Source: JAVVHH01 sp964235765 | GTDB lineage: Bacteria > Pseudomonadota > Alphaproteobacteria > Acetobacterales > Acetobacteraceae | Direction of reading: 5' to 3' | Length of the DNA stretch: 64,000 bases | Assembly (NCBI GenBank): GCA_964235765.1 | Contig: CAXSDH010000004.1 | Location: 35,027 to 99,026 of the forward strand | Shown: positions 34,500 through 44,266 of the stretch, in pieces | Layout: every line of letters starts with the position of its first letter | Numbering within the stretch: the first letter of the stretch is position 1 | Translations under genes and position numbers: made by a program | Notes under the pieces: generated by a model | Told to the model about the DNA's origin: nothing | The model's input: only the letters and a program-made list of their open reading frames with translations | The model's database searches: none

Positions 34500-35837
34500 A
34501 TGGGATGGGAAAACAAGGTTGTTTGGGGTGAGGGCCTGTTTCTGCAGCCGCAGCATCTGCAGCAGCAGGAGCGTTACCTCGAACGGCTGATCCGGACCAG
34601 CACCTCCGGCCTGGCGCCGTTCACCTATGGCCTGACCCAGCTCGAGATCGACACGGACCTGCTGACCCTCGGTAAGTTCGCCGTGCGCTCCGCCGCCGGC
34701 ATGCTGCCCGACGGCACGCCGTTCAGCATTCCCGGGGACGTGGACCACCCGGCCCCGATCGACCTGCCTGAGACGCTGCGCAACGCGACGATCTACCTCA
34801 TCCTCCCCACGCGGCAGCCTGGCGCCATGGAAACGGCCCCGGCCGAGCGCACCGAGACCGCGGCCCGATTCACCGTGGGCGAGCACGAGGCCATCGACAC
34901 CAATGCCGGCTTCCAATCGGTGGCCACCGTGCCGGTCGGCAAGCTGCGCCTGCGCTTCGCACTCGAGAACGACAGCCGCTCCGGCTTCGTGGCACTGGGG
35001 CTGGTGCGCGCGATCGAGGTGCGGGCGGACCGCTCGGTGATGCTGGAGGAAGGCTACATCCCGCCCCTGCTGGTGTGCAGCGCCTCCGGCCTGCTGGCCG
35101 GCTTCGTGGCCCAGCTCGAAGGCCTGGTGCATCACCGGGCCGAGGCGCTGGCCGGCCGCGTTTCGGAAACCGCCATCCGCGGCGCCGCCGAAATGGCCGA
35201 CTACCTGTTGCTGCAAGTGTGCAACCGCTACGAGCCCGTGCTGACCCATTTGACGGCCACCGTCGGCCAGTTGCATCCGGAGTCGCTCTACCGCGTGCTA
35301 CTCAGCCTGGCCGGCGAGCTTGCCACCTTCACCGAAAGCCGCAAGCGTCCGCCCGCCTTTCCGCCGTACCGGCACGACGACCTGCACGCCACGTTCCGGC
35401 CCGTCATGGCCATGCTGCGCCAGGCGCTCTCGGCCGTGCTGGAGCAAACCGCCGTGCCGATTCCGCTGCAGGAACGCCGGTTCGGTATCCGCGTGGGGCC
35501 GATCGTCGACCGCAGCCTGGTCACCGACGCCACTTGGGTGCTGGCCGTCAAGGCGCAAATCCCGGCCGAGACGCTGCGCCGCGGCTTCCCGAACCAGATC
35601 AAAATCGGCCCGGTGGAGCAAATCCGCGAGCTGATCAACGTCGCCCTGCCCGGCATCGCCGTCCGCGCCCTGCCGGTCGCGCCCCGTCAACTGCCATACT
35701 ACGCCGGCACATCGTATTTCGAACTGGACCGCAGCAGCCCGTACTGGGCCGCGCTCGCCCGCTCGGGCGGTGTCGCCATCCACATCACCGGCGACCTGCC
35801 GGGGCTCGAGGTGGAATGCTGGGCCATAAGGGGGTGA
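34500..35837 (+). CDS. tssK: Type VI secretion baseplate protein TssK
   Basis: Baseplate-to-membrane-complex adaptor, 445 residues. The N-terminus KVVWGEGLFLQPQHLQQQER is the TssK hallmark. The family core includes LIRTSTSGLAPFTYGLTQLEID, LPPLLVC-like GYIPPLLVCSASGLL and the C-terminal receptor-binding domain ending PYYAGTSYFELDRSSPYW. ATG 34500 overlaps the Shine-Dalgarno region of the short tssJ-tssK gap. A set of 16-base direct repeats follows its stop. Confidence 0.95.
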   Translation: MGWENKVVWGEGLFLQPQHLQQQERYLERLIRTSTSGLAPFTYGLTQLEIDTDLLTLGKFAVRSAAGMLPDGTPFSIPGDVDHPAPIDLPETLRNATIYLILPTRQPGAMETAPAERTETAARFTVGEHEAIDTNAGFQSVATVPVGKLRLRFALENDSRSGFVALGLVRAIEVRADRSVMLEEGYIPPLLVCSASGLLAGFVAQLEGLVHHRAEALAGRVSETAIRGAAEMADYLLLQVCNRYEPVLTHLTATVGQLHPESLYRVLLSLAGELATFTESRKRPPAFPPYRHDDLHATFRPVMAMLRQALSAVLEQTAVPIPLQERRFGIRVGPIVDRSLVTDATWVLAVKAQIPAETLRRGFPNQIKIGPVEQIRELINVALPGIAVRALPVAPRQLPYYAGTSYFELDRSSPYWAALARSGGVAIHITGDLPGLEVECWAIRG

Positions 35838-35848
35838 CCGGTGCCCGA

Positions 35849-35896
35849 TGATCCCGATGCCCAGTGATCCTGATGCCCTGTGATCCTGATGCCCAG
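35849..35896 (+). repeat. Three tandem 16-bp repeats spanning the tssK-tssL junction
   Basis: Units TGATCCCGATGCCCAG (35849-35864), TGATCCTGATGCCCTG (35865-35880) and TGATCCTGATGCCCAG (35881-35896) are head to tail with two mismatches. Each contains a GATGCC with an ATG; the ATG of the third unit (35889) is the tssL start. Sixteen is not divisible by three, so the ATGs fall in different frames. Confidence 0.85.
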
Positions 35897-37238
35897 TGAT
35901 CCGTTCGCCGAGCCGTCGGACGGCGAAGGCACCATCATCCGCCCCCGGCCCGCGGGCGCGGCTGGCGAGTCCGCGTCCCGGGCCGAGCCCCAGGCACCTC
36001 GCGCCGGCCAGGTTCGGCCGGTGCCCAAGGTGGGCATCAACCCGCTCGTCGCCGCGGCTTCCCCGGTGCTGGCCGCCGCCGTCCGCTTGGCGTCCGGGCG
36101 CACGCAGCCGCCCGACCCCGAGCGGCTGCGCGCCGCCATGGTCAAGGCCATCCGCGCCTTCGAGACGGAGGCGCTGGCCACCGGGCTCGACACCCGCTCG
36201 CTCCGCGCCGCCCGCTACGCGCTCTGCGCGACCATCGACGACTTGGTGCTCAGCACGCCCTGGGGCAGTTCGTCGTCTTGGGTGCAGCAAAGCCTGACCA
36301 GCGTGTTCCACAACGAGGTGATCGGCGGCGACCGCTTCTTCGACATCCTCGAGCAAATGCAGCAGGATCTCGGGCGCCACAGCCCGGTGGTCGAGCTGAT
36401 GTATCTCTGCACCTCGCTCGGCTTCGAGGGCCGCTACCGCGTCATGCCGCGGGGCGTCGCGGCGCTGACCGAGTTGCGGGACGGCGTTTATCGCACGCTG
36501 CGCCAGCGCCGCGGCGATTGGGAACGCGAGCTGTCGCCGCATTGGCGCGGCATCGCCGCCGGCATGCGCTCGCTTGCGGAGCGGATCCCGCTCTGGGCAG
36601 TGGCGCTGGGAACACTGGTGCTGGCCGCCCTCATGTACGTCGTCTTCACCTTCCTACTCGCCGGCATGTCCGACGTCGCCTTCTCGGAGCTGTTCGCGCT
36701 GCCGCCGAAGGAGGCGGCGCAGGTCACCCGCGTCCAGGTCCGCGCCCCGGCCGCGCCGCCCGCGCCCGCCCCGGCCGCGTCCGGGGGGCCTTCGTTCAGC
36801 AACAAGCTCCGCCAGTTCCTCGCCCCGGAAATCCGCGCAGGGCTGGTGCAGGTGTTCGAGGACGCGCAGACGGTGACGGTGCGGCTGACCAATCGCAACA
36901 TGTTCGGCTCCGGCGAGGCCACGCTCGGCGCCAGCTACCCGCCGCTGCTCGGCCGCATCGGCGAGGCGTTGCAGGACGAGCCCGGCGTCGTGCTGGTCAA
37001 CGGCTATACCGACAACCAGCAAATCCGCACGCCCCGCTTCCCATCCAACTTCGAGCTGTCGCAGGCCCGGGCGGACGCCGTTTCCGCGGTGCTGCGGGCA
37101 AAGCTGTCGGACCCGAAGCGGCTGCAGCCCAAGGGCCGCGGCGACTCCGACCCGATTGCCGGCAACGCCACCCTCGACGGGCGGCAGCAGAACCGCCGGA
37201 CCGAGATCGTGCTCGTGCGCGCCTCGGATCAGCCATGA
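35889..37238 (+). CDS. tssL: Type VI secretion protein TssL with C-terminal OmpA domain
   Basis: Inner-membrane DotU/IcmH homologue of the TssJLM complex, 449 residues. A low-complexity N-terminus (1-70) precedes the cytosolic DotU domain (about 75-235: RYALCATIDDLVLSTPWG, FHNEVIGGDRFFDILEQM, LMYLCTSLGFEGRYRV). A single membrane segment follows (WAVALGTLVLAALMYVVFTF), then a periplasmic OmpA/peptidoglycan-binding domain (about 320-449: VVLVNGYTDNQQI, FELSQARADAVSAVL). The extended form anchors to the cell wall. The start ATG 35889 lies in the last of three tandem repeats; a GTG at 35880 in the same frame is an alternative. Confidence 0.94.
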   Translation: MPSDPFAEPSDGEGTIIRPRPAGAAGESASRAEPQAPRAGQVRPVPKVGINPLVAAASPVLAAAVRLASGRTQPPDPERLRAAMVKAIRAFETEALATGLDTRSLRAARYALCATIDDLVLSTPWGSSSSWVQQSLTSVFHNEVIGGDRFFDILEQMQQDLGRHSPVVELMYLCTSLGFEGRYRVMPRGVAALTELRDGVYRTLRQRRGDWERELSPHWRGIAAGMRSLAERIPLWAVALGTLVLAALMYVVFTFLLAGMSDVAFSELFALPPKEAAQVTRVQVRAPAAPPAPAPAASGGPSFSNKLRQFLAPEIRAGLVQVFEDAQTVTVRLTNRNMFGSGEATLGASYPPLLGRIGEALQDEPGVVLVNGYTDNQQIRTPRFPSNFELSQARADAVSAVLRAKLSDPKRLQPKGRGDSDPIAGNATLDGRQQNRRTEIVLVRASDQP

Positions 37239-37245
37239 GGCAGCG

Positions 37246-40200
37246 ATGAGATACTACCTCTATCGGGTCTTCTCCTCGCGGTGGGTCCGCACCTTCTTCG
37301 GCTTCGCCGTGCTGTCGGTGCTGGTCTGGTTCTGCGGCGCCCTGCTCGGCATCGGCCAGACGCACCCGCTCGAGACCGAGATCGTGCGGGCCATCGTCAT
37401 CGCCGCGATGTTCGTGATCTGGCTGGTGTGGAACCTGATCCAGGAGCTGCAGGCGCATCGCCGCGACAAGGAGCTTGCGGCCGGCATCGCGGATAGCGGG
37501 CCCGATGCCGTGGCCAAGGAAAAGGAGCGCGTCTCCTCCGAGGAGGTGGCCGTCGTCACCGGCCGCTTGAAGGAGGCGATGGCATCGCTCAAGAAGTCCA
37601 AGCTCGGCACGAAGAAGCGGTTGGCGCTGCTGCCCTGGTATATGTTCATCGGGCCGCCGGGCGCTGGCAAGACAACCGCGCTGGTCAATAGCGGGCTGAA
37701 GTTTCCACTGGCCGAAAAGGAGGGTCCCACCGCGCTCCGTGGCGTCGGCGGCACCCGCAACTGCGACTGGTGGTTCACCGACGAGGCGGTGCTGATCGAC
37801 ACCGCCGGCCGCTACACCACGCAGGACAGCCAGGCGGACGTGGATAGCGCGGGCTGGCTCGGCTTCCTCAAGCTGCTGAAAAAAACCCGCAAGCGGCAGC
37901 CGCTGAACGGCGTCATCGTGGCGATCAGCCTGTCCGACCTTTCCGTGCTGTCGGACGACGAGCGGATGACGCACGCCAAGGCGATCCGCCGCCGGGTTCG
38001 CGAGCTGCATGACGAGCTGGGCGTTCGGCTGCCCGTCTATGTCATGTTCACCAAGGCCGACCTGATCTCGGGCTTCGTCGAGTTCTTCGACAACATGGGC
38101 AAGGAAGAGCGCGAGCAGGTTTGGGGCGCCACCTTCGCGCTCGATGGCGGCCGGGACGACGAGGGCGCGGTGGCCCAGTTCGGCGCGGAATTCGATCTCC
38201 TGCTCGCCCGGCTGAACGACCGCATGCTCGAGCGCGTGCACCAGGAGCCCGACATCCGCCGACGCCGGCTGATCTACGGCTTCCCGCAGCAGGTCGCCTC
38301 GCTCCGCGATGTCGCCGGCGACTTCCTCAACGAGTGCTTCCGCCCCAGCAAGCTCGAGGCGCGCCCGCTGCTGCGCGGCGTGTACTTCGCCAGCGGCACG
38401 CAGGACGGCACGCCGATCGACCGGCTGCTGGGCACCATGGCCGCAGAGTTCGGCCTGCCGCGCCAAGCCGTCGCCAGCTTCAGCGGGGCCGGCCGCAGCT
38501 ATTTCCTGACCCGGCTGGTCCGCGAAGTGGTGTTCGGCGAGGCCGCCCTGGTCAGCACCGACCCCAAGGTGGAGCGGCGCGTCCGCTGGCTGCACCGCGG
38601 CGCCTATGCGGCCTCGGTGCTGCTGCTGCTACTGCTGGGCGCCGCCTGGACCAGCAGCTATTTCGGCAACCGCGAGTTGATCGCCCAGGTGCACGCCGCC
38701 ACCGGCAAGTATACCGAGCAATACAACGACCTGCTCAAGCGCGGCCCGGCTGACACGGACCTGCCCGCCACCATACCCGCGCTCGATACGCTGCGTGGCA
38801 TCCACGGCGGCTACGGCGAACGGGACATGGCGACCCCGGTGGCGCTCACCTTCGGGCTATACCAGGGCGCCAAGCTCGGCATCGCCGCGACCGAGGCCTA
38901 TACCAACGCGCTCAACCGCGTCCTGCTGCCCCGCCTGCTGTCCCGCGTCGAGACCAAGCTGGCGGCCAACATGGGCAACGTGGATTTCCTCTATCAGACC
39001 CTGAAGGTATACCTGATCCTCGGCCGGCAAGGGCCGCTCGACCGCGAACTCGTCACCCAATGGCTCGGGGCGGACCTGCTGTCGGCCTACCCCAGCGAGG
39101 AAGAGGCGCCGCTGCGGGATTCCATCATGCAGCACGTGGACGCACTGCTGCACCAGCCGCTCCTGGCCATTCCGCTGAACGCGCCGCTGGTGGCGCAGGC
39201 GCGCGCCGTACTGAATCGGGAACCCTTGGCCGAATACAGCTACAACCGCATCCTGCGCAGCAAGCGCGTGGTCGCGATCCCCGTCTGGTCGTTGGCGGAG
39301 AACGGCGGCCCGGGCGTCGGCCGGGTGTTCCAGTACCGCTCCGGCAAGCCGCTCGATTCCGGGCTCCCGGGCATCTATACCTGGGCCGGCTACCACAACG
39401 TTTTCCAGGCCCTGCTGCCCTCCGTCACGCAGGACATCACGGAGGATGGCTGGGTGCTGGGCCGCGAGAAGCGGGACGTGGCCGCCGTGATCCGCGACTC
39501 CAACAAGCTGCGCAAGGAGGTGTTCGGACTGTACCTCGATGACTACACCCGGCGCTGGGACGCGATGATCGCCGATATCGCCATCAAGCCGTTCAGCACC
39601 CTGCAGCAGAGCCTCGACGCGCTGAGCCTGCTCTCGGCGCCGGCCTCGCCCCTGCGGGATCTCATGACGGCCATTGACGCGCAGACCCAGCTCAGCCGCG
39701 CCGCGGCCACCGACGCGGCGGCCGCGGCGGCGCAGGAGCGCGCCGGCCGGGTCGCCGCGCGCGCCGGCCGGTTCGCAGCCTTCGAAGCGCGCAGCGGCCT
39801 GTCGCTCAAGCAGAACGACCTGCTGGACGTCATGGCCCAGGCCTTCGGCAACGACCCCTCCGGCAAGCCGATGGACCCGGCCAAGCGGGTGGACGACCAC
39901 TTCAAGGCGCTGCACGACTGGGTGACCGGAACGCCCGAAAAGCCTTCGCCGATGGAGGCCACCATCGCCAAGATGCAAGCAACGTATCAAAGCCTGAACA
40001 CGGTGGCGAACGCGCCCAGCCAAGGCCAGGCGCTGGTGGGAATGCTGGGCGGCGGCGGCGGCGCGAACGGCTCGGGCAACGCGGCGCAACAGCTCCAGGA
40101 ACTGACGCGCGACGTGCCGCCCGCCATCGCGCCCATGCTGCAGACCATCGCCCGCAGCGTCTCGCAAGTGACGACCAGCGGCGCCAGCCAGGAGCTTTCG

Positions 40201-40890
40201 GACGCCTGGCGCTCCAAGGTGGTCCCGCTCTGCGAGACCGCGCTGAACCGCTACCCGCTTGTGCAGTCCAGCGCGACGGACGTGCAGATCGACGACTTCG
40301 TCGCACTGCTCGGCCCCGGCGGGCAGATCGAGAAGTTCTTCGACCAATACCTGAAGCCGTTCGTCGACACCACGCAGCGGCCCTGGAAGTGGCAGTCGGC
40401 CGAACGCACGCCGCTCGGCCTTTCGGCCAATTCGCTCGCGGAGTTCGAGTTGGCCGCGCAAATCCGCGAGGCGCTGTTCCCATCCGGCGGCAACGGCCTG
40501 CAAGTGCGCTTCCAGCTGAACCCGGTGGCGATGGACCCCTCCGTCGGCCAGATCAGCGTCGATATCGGCGGCGCCACCATCACCAACAACCACGGTCCGG
40601 TCGAGCCCGTGCAGTTCCAGTGGCCGGGCGCCAACAACCGCACGCCCGTGCGCGTCACCATGACGCCGGCCGGCGGCGGCAATGCCGAAGTGCGGGACCA
40701 TACCGGCCCCTGGGCGCTGCTGCGCATGCTGGACGCAGCCAAGATCGCGGCCACCAACCAGCCGGACAAGTTCCGCATCACCTTCCCCGGCGGTGGCGGC
40801 GCCTCGACGTTCGAACTGATCGCAAGCAGCGTACGAAATCCGTTCAACCTTGCGGCGCTCCGCAAGTTCCGCTGTCCGGCAAAGCTATAG
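37246..40890 (+). CDS. tssM: Type VI secretion membrane protein TssM (IcmF)
   Basis: Large inner-membrane core of the TssJLM complex, 1214 residues. Two N-terminal helices (VRTFFGFAVLSVLVWFCGAL; IVIAAMFVIWLVWNLI) are followed by a cytosolic ATPase-like domain with an intact Walker A GPPGAGKTT near residue 136 and RGVGGTRNCDWWFTDEAVLIDTAGR-type Walker B context. A third helix near residue 455 (AASVLLLLLLGAAW) leads to the large periplasmic IcmF and C-terminal domains. ATG 37246 lies seven bases after the tssL stop. Confidence 0.95.
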   Translation: MRYYLYRVFSSRWVRTFFGFAVLSVLVWFCGALLGIGQTHPLETEIVRAIVIAAMFVIWLVWNLIQELQAHRRDKELAAGIADSGPDAVAKEKERVSSEEVAVVTGRLKEAMASLKKSKLGTKKRLALLPWYMFIGPPGAGKTTALVNSGLKFPLAEKEGPTALRGVGGTRNCDWWFTDEAVLIDTAGRYTTQDSQADVDSAGWLGFLKLLKKTRKRQPLNGVIVAISLSDLSVLSDDERMTHAKAIRRRVRELHDELGVRLPVYVMFTKADLISGFVEFFDNMGKEEREQVWGATFALDGGRDDEGAVAQFGAEFDLLLARLNDRMLERVHQEPDIRRRRLIYGFPQQVASLRDVAGDFLNECFRPSKLEARPLLRGVYFASGTQDGTPIDRLLGTMAAEFGLPRQAVASFSGAGRSYFLTRLVREVVFGEAALVSTDPKVERRVRWLHRGAYAASVLLLLLLGAAWTSSYFGNRELIAQVHAATGKYTEQYNDLLKRGPADTDLPATIPALDTLRGIHGGYGERDMATPVALTFGLYQGAKLGIAATEAYTNALNRVLLPRLLSRVETKLAANMGNVDFLYQTLKVYLILGRQGPLDRELVTQWLGADLLSAYPSEEEAPLRDSIMQHVDALLHQPLLAIPLNAPLVAQARAVLNREPLAEYSYNRILRSKRVVAIPVWSLAENGGPGVGRVFQYRSGKPLDSGLPGIYTWAGYHNVFQALLPSVTQDITEDGWVLGREKRDVAAVIRDSNKLRKEVFGLYLDDYTRRWDAMIADIAIKPFSTLQQSLDALSLLSAPASPLRDLMTAIDAQTQLSRAAATDAAAAAAQERAGRVAARAGRFAAFEARSGLSLKQNDLLDVMAQAFGNDPSGKPMDPAKRVDDHFKALHDWVTGTPEKPSPMEATIAKMQATYQSLNTVANAPSQGQALVGMLGGGGGANGSGNAAQQLQELTRDVPPAIAPMLQTIARSVSQVTTSGASQELSDAWRSKVVPLCETALNRYPLVQSSATDVQIDDFVALLGPGGQIEKFFDQYLKPFVDTTQRPWKWQSAERTPLGLSANSLAEFELAAQIREALFPSGGNGLQVRFQLNPVAMDPSVGQISVDIGGATITNNHGPVEPVQFQWPGANNRTPVRVTMTPAGGGNAEVRDHTGPWALLRMLDAAKIAATNQPDKFRITFPGGGGASTFELIASSVRNPFNLAALRKFRCPAKL

Positions 40891-40899
40891 GAGCGCGGA

Positions 40900-42762
40900 A
40901 TGTCTGGATCCGGTCAGAAGCTCAAGGATGTCTCGTACGTCGAGGTGGACTTTTCGCCCGACCCAGGGTTCGAGCTGAACTTCGATGGCATGAAGGGCCA
41001 CGAGGAGCTTGGCCGGCCGTTCTTCTTCCAGATCGACCTCACCAGCGGCAAGCTGGTTGGCGACGTGTCGAAGCTGATCGGTTCCTCGGCCACGGTGTGG
41101 CTGGCGCAGTCGGACCCCGACAAGAAGGGCGACGCGAACAAATACATCAACGGCATCGTGACCCGAGTGGTCTCCGAAGGCCTGGCCCGCGGCGCCTACC
41201 ATTACCGGGTCGAGATGCGGCCCTGGATTTGGCTGCTGACCCGCATCACCGACTGTTGCATCTTCCAGAAGAAATCCGCATTCGATATCGTGACCAAGCT
41301 GTTCCGCGACGCCGGATTTTCAGATTTCGAAGACAAGCGTCAGAACTCATCCGGAAATATCGAGCTGGAATACTGCGTCCAGTACCGGGAGACGACGTTC
41401 GACTTCGTCACCCGGCTGATGGAGCAGTTCGGTTTTTATTACTTTTTTAAGCATGAAAACAAGAAGCATACGCTTGTCTTCGCAGATGACCCGAACGCGC
41501 ACACAACGCTGCCCGACAAGATTCCCTACCAGTTCGACACGACGGAGTTCCGCACCGTCCAGGACCACTTCTGGGAGTGGGCGAGCGACCTTGGCCTGCA
41601 CTCCGGCCGCTTCACCTTCCAGGACTACAACTTCACCACGCCCGCCGTGGACCTCACGGCCAAGACGGTGCAGGACGCCACGCACAAGCACGGCGACTTG
41701 GAAGTGTACGAGTACCCCGGCCCCTACGACGTGGCCGCAACCGGCCAGAAACTGACCGACGTGCGGATGCAGGCGATCGCCGCGCAACGTGCGGTTTTCC
41801 GTGGCGCCAGCAACTCCCGCAAGCTGCATGCCGGCTGGAAGTACAAGCTCGACAAGTATCCGGACAAGCCGCTGAACAAGGAATACTTGATCACCCATTC
41901 GGAGATCTCGACGTCGATCGCCGAAGGCATGTCCACCGACCAGGAAGGCGGCGAGACGCTGGACACCTATCACGTCGTGATCCACGCCATCCCCGGCGAC
42001 GTGCCGTTCCGCATGCACCGCATCACGCCCCGGCCGATGATCCGCGGCCCACAGACCGCGCGCGTGGTGGGTGCGCCGGGGGACGAGATCACCACCGACG
42101 AGTACGGCCGCATCAAGGTCAAGTTCCACTGGGACCGCAGTTCGACCAAGGACGAGGACCGCACCTGCTGGATCCGCGTGGCCCAGACCTGGGCCGGCTC
42201 CGGCTGGGGTTCGATCTTCATCCCGCGCGTGGGAATGGAGGTGGTCGTGGAGTTCCTCGAAGGCAACCCTGACCGGCCCTTGATCACCGGGGTGGTTTAC
42301 AACGCCAACCAGAAAGTCCCCTATACGCTGCCGGCCGACAAGACCAAGAGCACGCTCAAGACCAGCTCCAGCACCGGCGGCAGCGGCTCCAACGAGTTCC
42401 GTTTCGAGGACAAGGCAGGCAGCGAGGAGGTCTTCTTCCAGGCCCAGAAGGACTACGTGAAGAAGGTGTTGCACGACGAAACCATCACCATCACCAACGA
42501 CACGAACACGACGGTGACGTCCGGCAACCGCAGCGTGACGGTCTCGGCCGGAGGCGACAAGCTTACGGTCTCGTCCGGCAACCACACCATCGAGGTGTCG
42601 GCCGGCGCCAGCGACACCAAGGCGGGGCGCTCGATCACCTTGACCTGCGGCGCCAGCAAGATCGAGATGACGCCCAGCGGCATAAAGCTCACCTCGGCCC
42701 AGATCGAAGTAACGGGAAGCGCCACCGTCGCCGTCAAGGGCGGCATGATCTCGCTCAACTAG
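40900..42762 (+). CDS. vgrG: Type VI secretion spike protein VgrG (TssI)
   Basis: 620-residue trimeric spike. A gp27-like N-terminal part runs to about residue 370 (FFFQIDLTSGKL, YCVQYRETTFDFVTRLMEQFGFYYFF). The gp5 OB-fold includes TTDEYGRIKVKFHWDR and VAQTWAGSGWGSIFIPRVGMEV (about 395-455). The C-terminal beta-helix is repetitive (TITNDTNTTVTSGNRSVTVS onward) and ends at GGMISLN without an effector extension, so toxins must be carried by PAAR-type or Hcp cargo proteins. AGGAGCG precedes ATG 40900. Confidence 0.96.
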   Translation: MSGSGQKLKDVSYVEVDFSPDPGFELNFDGMKGHEELGRPFFFQIDLTSGKLVGDVSKLIGSSATVWLAQSDPDKKGDANKYINGIVTRVVSEGLARGAYHYRVEMRPWIWLLTRITDCCIFQKKSAFDIVTKLFRDAGFSDFEDKRQNSSGNIELEYCVQYRETTFDFVTRLMEQFGFYYFFKHENKKHTLVFADDPNAHTTLPDKIPYQFDTTEFRTVQDHFWEWASDLGLHSGRFTFQDYNFTTPAVDLTAKTVQDATHKHGDLEVYEYPGPYDVAATGQKLTDVRMQAIAAQRAVFRGASNSRKLHAGWKYKLDKYPDKPLNKEYLITHSEISTSIAEGMSTDQEGGETLDTYHVVIHAIPGDVPFRMHRITPRPMIRGPQTARVVGAPGDEITTDEYGRIKVKFHWDRSSTKDEDRTCWIRVAQTWAGSGWGSIFIPRVGMEVVVEFLEGNPDRPLITGVVYNANQKVPYTLPADKTKSTLKTSSSTGGSGSNEFRFEDKAGSEEVFFQAQKDYVKKVLHDETITITNDTNTTVTSGNRSVTVSAGGDKLTVSSGNHTIEVSAGASDTKAGRSITLTCGASKIEMTPSGIKLTSAQIEVTGSATVAVKGGMISLN

Positions 42763-42763
42763 G

Positions 42764-44239
42764 ATGACGTCCGCCCCCGCGCCGCTGGACGACGATCTGG
42801 ACTTCACGCTGCTGTTGCAACGCGAGGTCCGGCCCTCCGCGCCGTTGCCCGAGATGGAGGGGGACGGGCCGCCCGCCGCCTGGATGGCGACGTTCGCCCG
42901 GCTAGTACTGCGGCATCCCGGGCTGCGCGGATACGGGCCGCGCCGGGCCATCGAGGGCCTGATATCGGACATCGACGTCGCCATGTCCCGCCAGCTCAAC
43001 GCGATCCTGCACGCGCCGGAGTACCAGGCGCTCGAGGCCACCTGGCGCGGCATGTTCCAGCTTGTCCGCGCGTCCGACAAAGACCTCGGCGTGAAGGTCA
43101 GGCTGTTCGATATCAGCAAGCGGGAATTACAACGCAGCCTGCGCAAGTTCCGTGGCAACGCCTGGGACCAGAGCCCGCTGTTCCGGCGCATCTACGAGGA
43201 GGAATACGGGCAGTTGGGAGGCGAGCCCTACGGCCTGCTGATCGGCGACTACGCCTTCGACCAGCGGCCCGACGACGTGGCCATGCTGTCGGACATGGTG
43301 ATGATCGCCGCGGCGGCGCATGCGCCGTTCATCACCTCGGCGGCGCCCAGCCTGCTGCAGATGGAAAGCTGGAGCGAGATCGCCAACCCGCGCGACCTCA
43401 CGCGGATTTTCAACACGCCCGAATACGTGGCCTGGCGGGCGCTGCGCGAGCAGCAGGATTCGCGCTACCTCGGCCTATGCATGCCCCGCTACCTGGCCCG
43501 GCTGCCATACGGCGCACAAACCGACCCGCTCGACGCCTTCGTGTTCGAGGAAGACGCGGACGCCGCGGACACCAGCAACCTGCTCTGGGGCAACCCGGCC
43601 TACGCGTTCGGCGCCAACGTCGTCCGCGCCTTCGGCCTGTATGGCTGGTGCAGCCGCATCCGCGGCATCGATCGCGGCGGCGTCGTCGAAGACCTGCCGG
43701 TGCTGCACCATCCCACCGCCGACGGCGACGTGGACCGGCGCACGGTCACCGAAATCTGCCTCAGCGAACGGCGCGAGGCCGAGCTGTCGTCCTGCGGGCT
43801 GATCCCCCTCGTGCACCGCAAGAACTGCGATGTGGCAGCCTTCATCAGCGCGCAATCCGTGCAGAAGCCGCAGGTCTATGACGACCCTTATGCCACGGCC
43901 AACGCCAGCCTCTCCGCGCGCTTGCCCTACCTGTTCGCCTCCTGCCGCTTCGCGCATTACCTGAAGTGCATGGTGCGCGACAAGGTCGGCTCCACCATGT
44001 CGCGTGCGCAGTTGAACAGTTGGCTGACCGAGTGGATCGTCAGCTACGTCGATGGCTCGCCGGCGACGTCGTCCGAGGAATTCAAGGCCTCGCATCCGCT
44101 CGAGAACGCCAAGGTGGTCGTCGAGGACCGGGAGGACGCGCCGGGCGAATACGACGCCAAGTTCTTCATTACGCCACATTACCAACTCGAGGGGCTGAGC
44201 GTGGCCTTGCGGCTCGTGTCGAAACTGGCGGCGACGTAG
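42764..44239 (+). CDS. tssC: Type VI secretion sheath large subunit TssC-like
   Basis: 491 residues. The contractile-sheath signature appears in LDAILHAPEYQALEATW-like sequence (NAILHAPEYQALEATWRGMF), VRLFDISKRELQRSL, YGLLIGDYAFDQRPDDVAML, HAPFITSAAPSLLQM, and NLLWGNPAYAFGANVVRAFG. The start ATG 42764 lies one base past the vgrG stop. TssC needs TssB to form the sheath, but no tssB gene is in the window. Some species, such as Agrobacterium, carry two tssC-type genes, and this may be the second, Hcp-linked copy. Confidence 0.9.
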   Translation: MTSAPAPLDDDLDFTLLLQREVRPSAPLPEMEGDGPPAAWMATFARLVLRHPGLRGYGPRRAIEGLISDIDVAMSRQLNAILHAPEYQALEATWRGMFQLVRASDKDLGVKVRLFDISKRELQRSLRKFRGNAWDQSPLFRRIYEEEYGQLGGEPYGLLIGDYAFDQRPDDVAMLSDMVMIAAAAHAPFITSAAPSLLQMESWSEIANPRDLTRIFNTPEYVAWRALREQQDSRYLGLCMPRYLARLPYGAQTDPLDAFVFEEDADAADTSNLLWGNPAYAFGANVVRAFGLYGWCSRIRGIDRGGVVEDLPVLHHPTADGDVDRRTVTEICLSERREAELSSCGLIPLVHRKNCDVAAFISAQSVQKPQVYDDPYATANASLSARLPYLFASCRFAHYLKCMVRDKVGSTMSRAQLNSWLTEWIVSYVDGSPATSSEEFKASHPLENAKVVVEDREDAPGEYDAKFFITPHYQLEGLSVALRLVSKLAAT

Positions 44240-44266
44240 CAAACCTGGAGCGGTGGAGGGGGACCG

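Noticed and set aside
40900..42762. VgrG as an evolved VgrG with a C-terminal toxin
   Set aside because: The protein ends with the beta-helix at residue 620; no extra domain is present.
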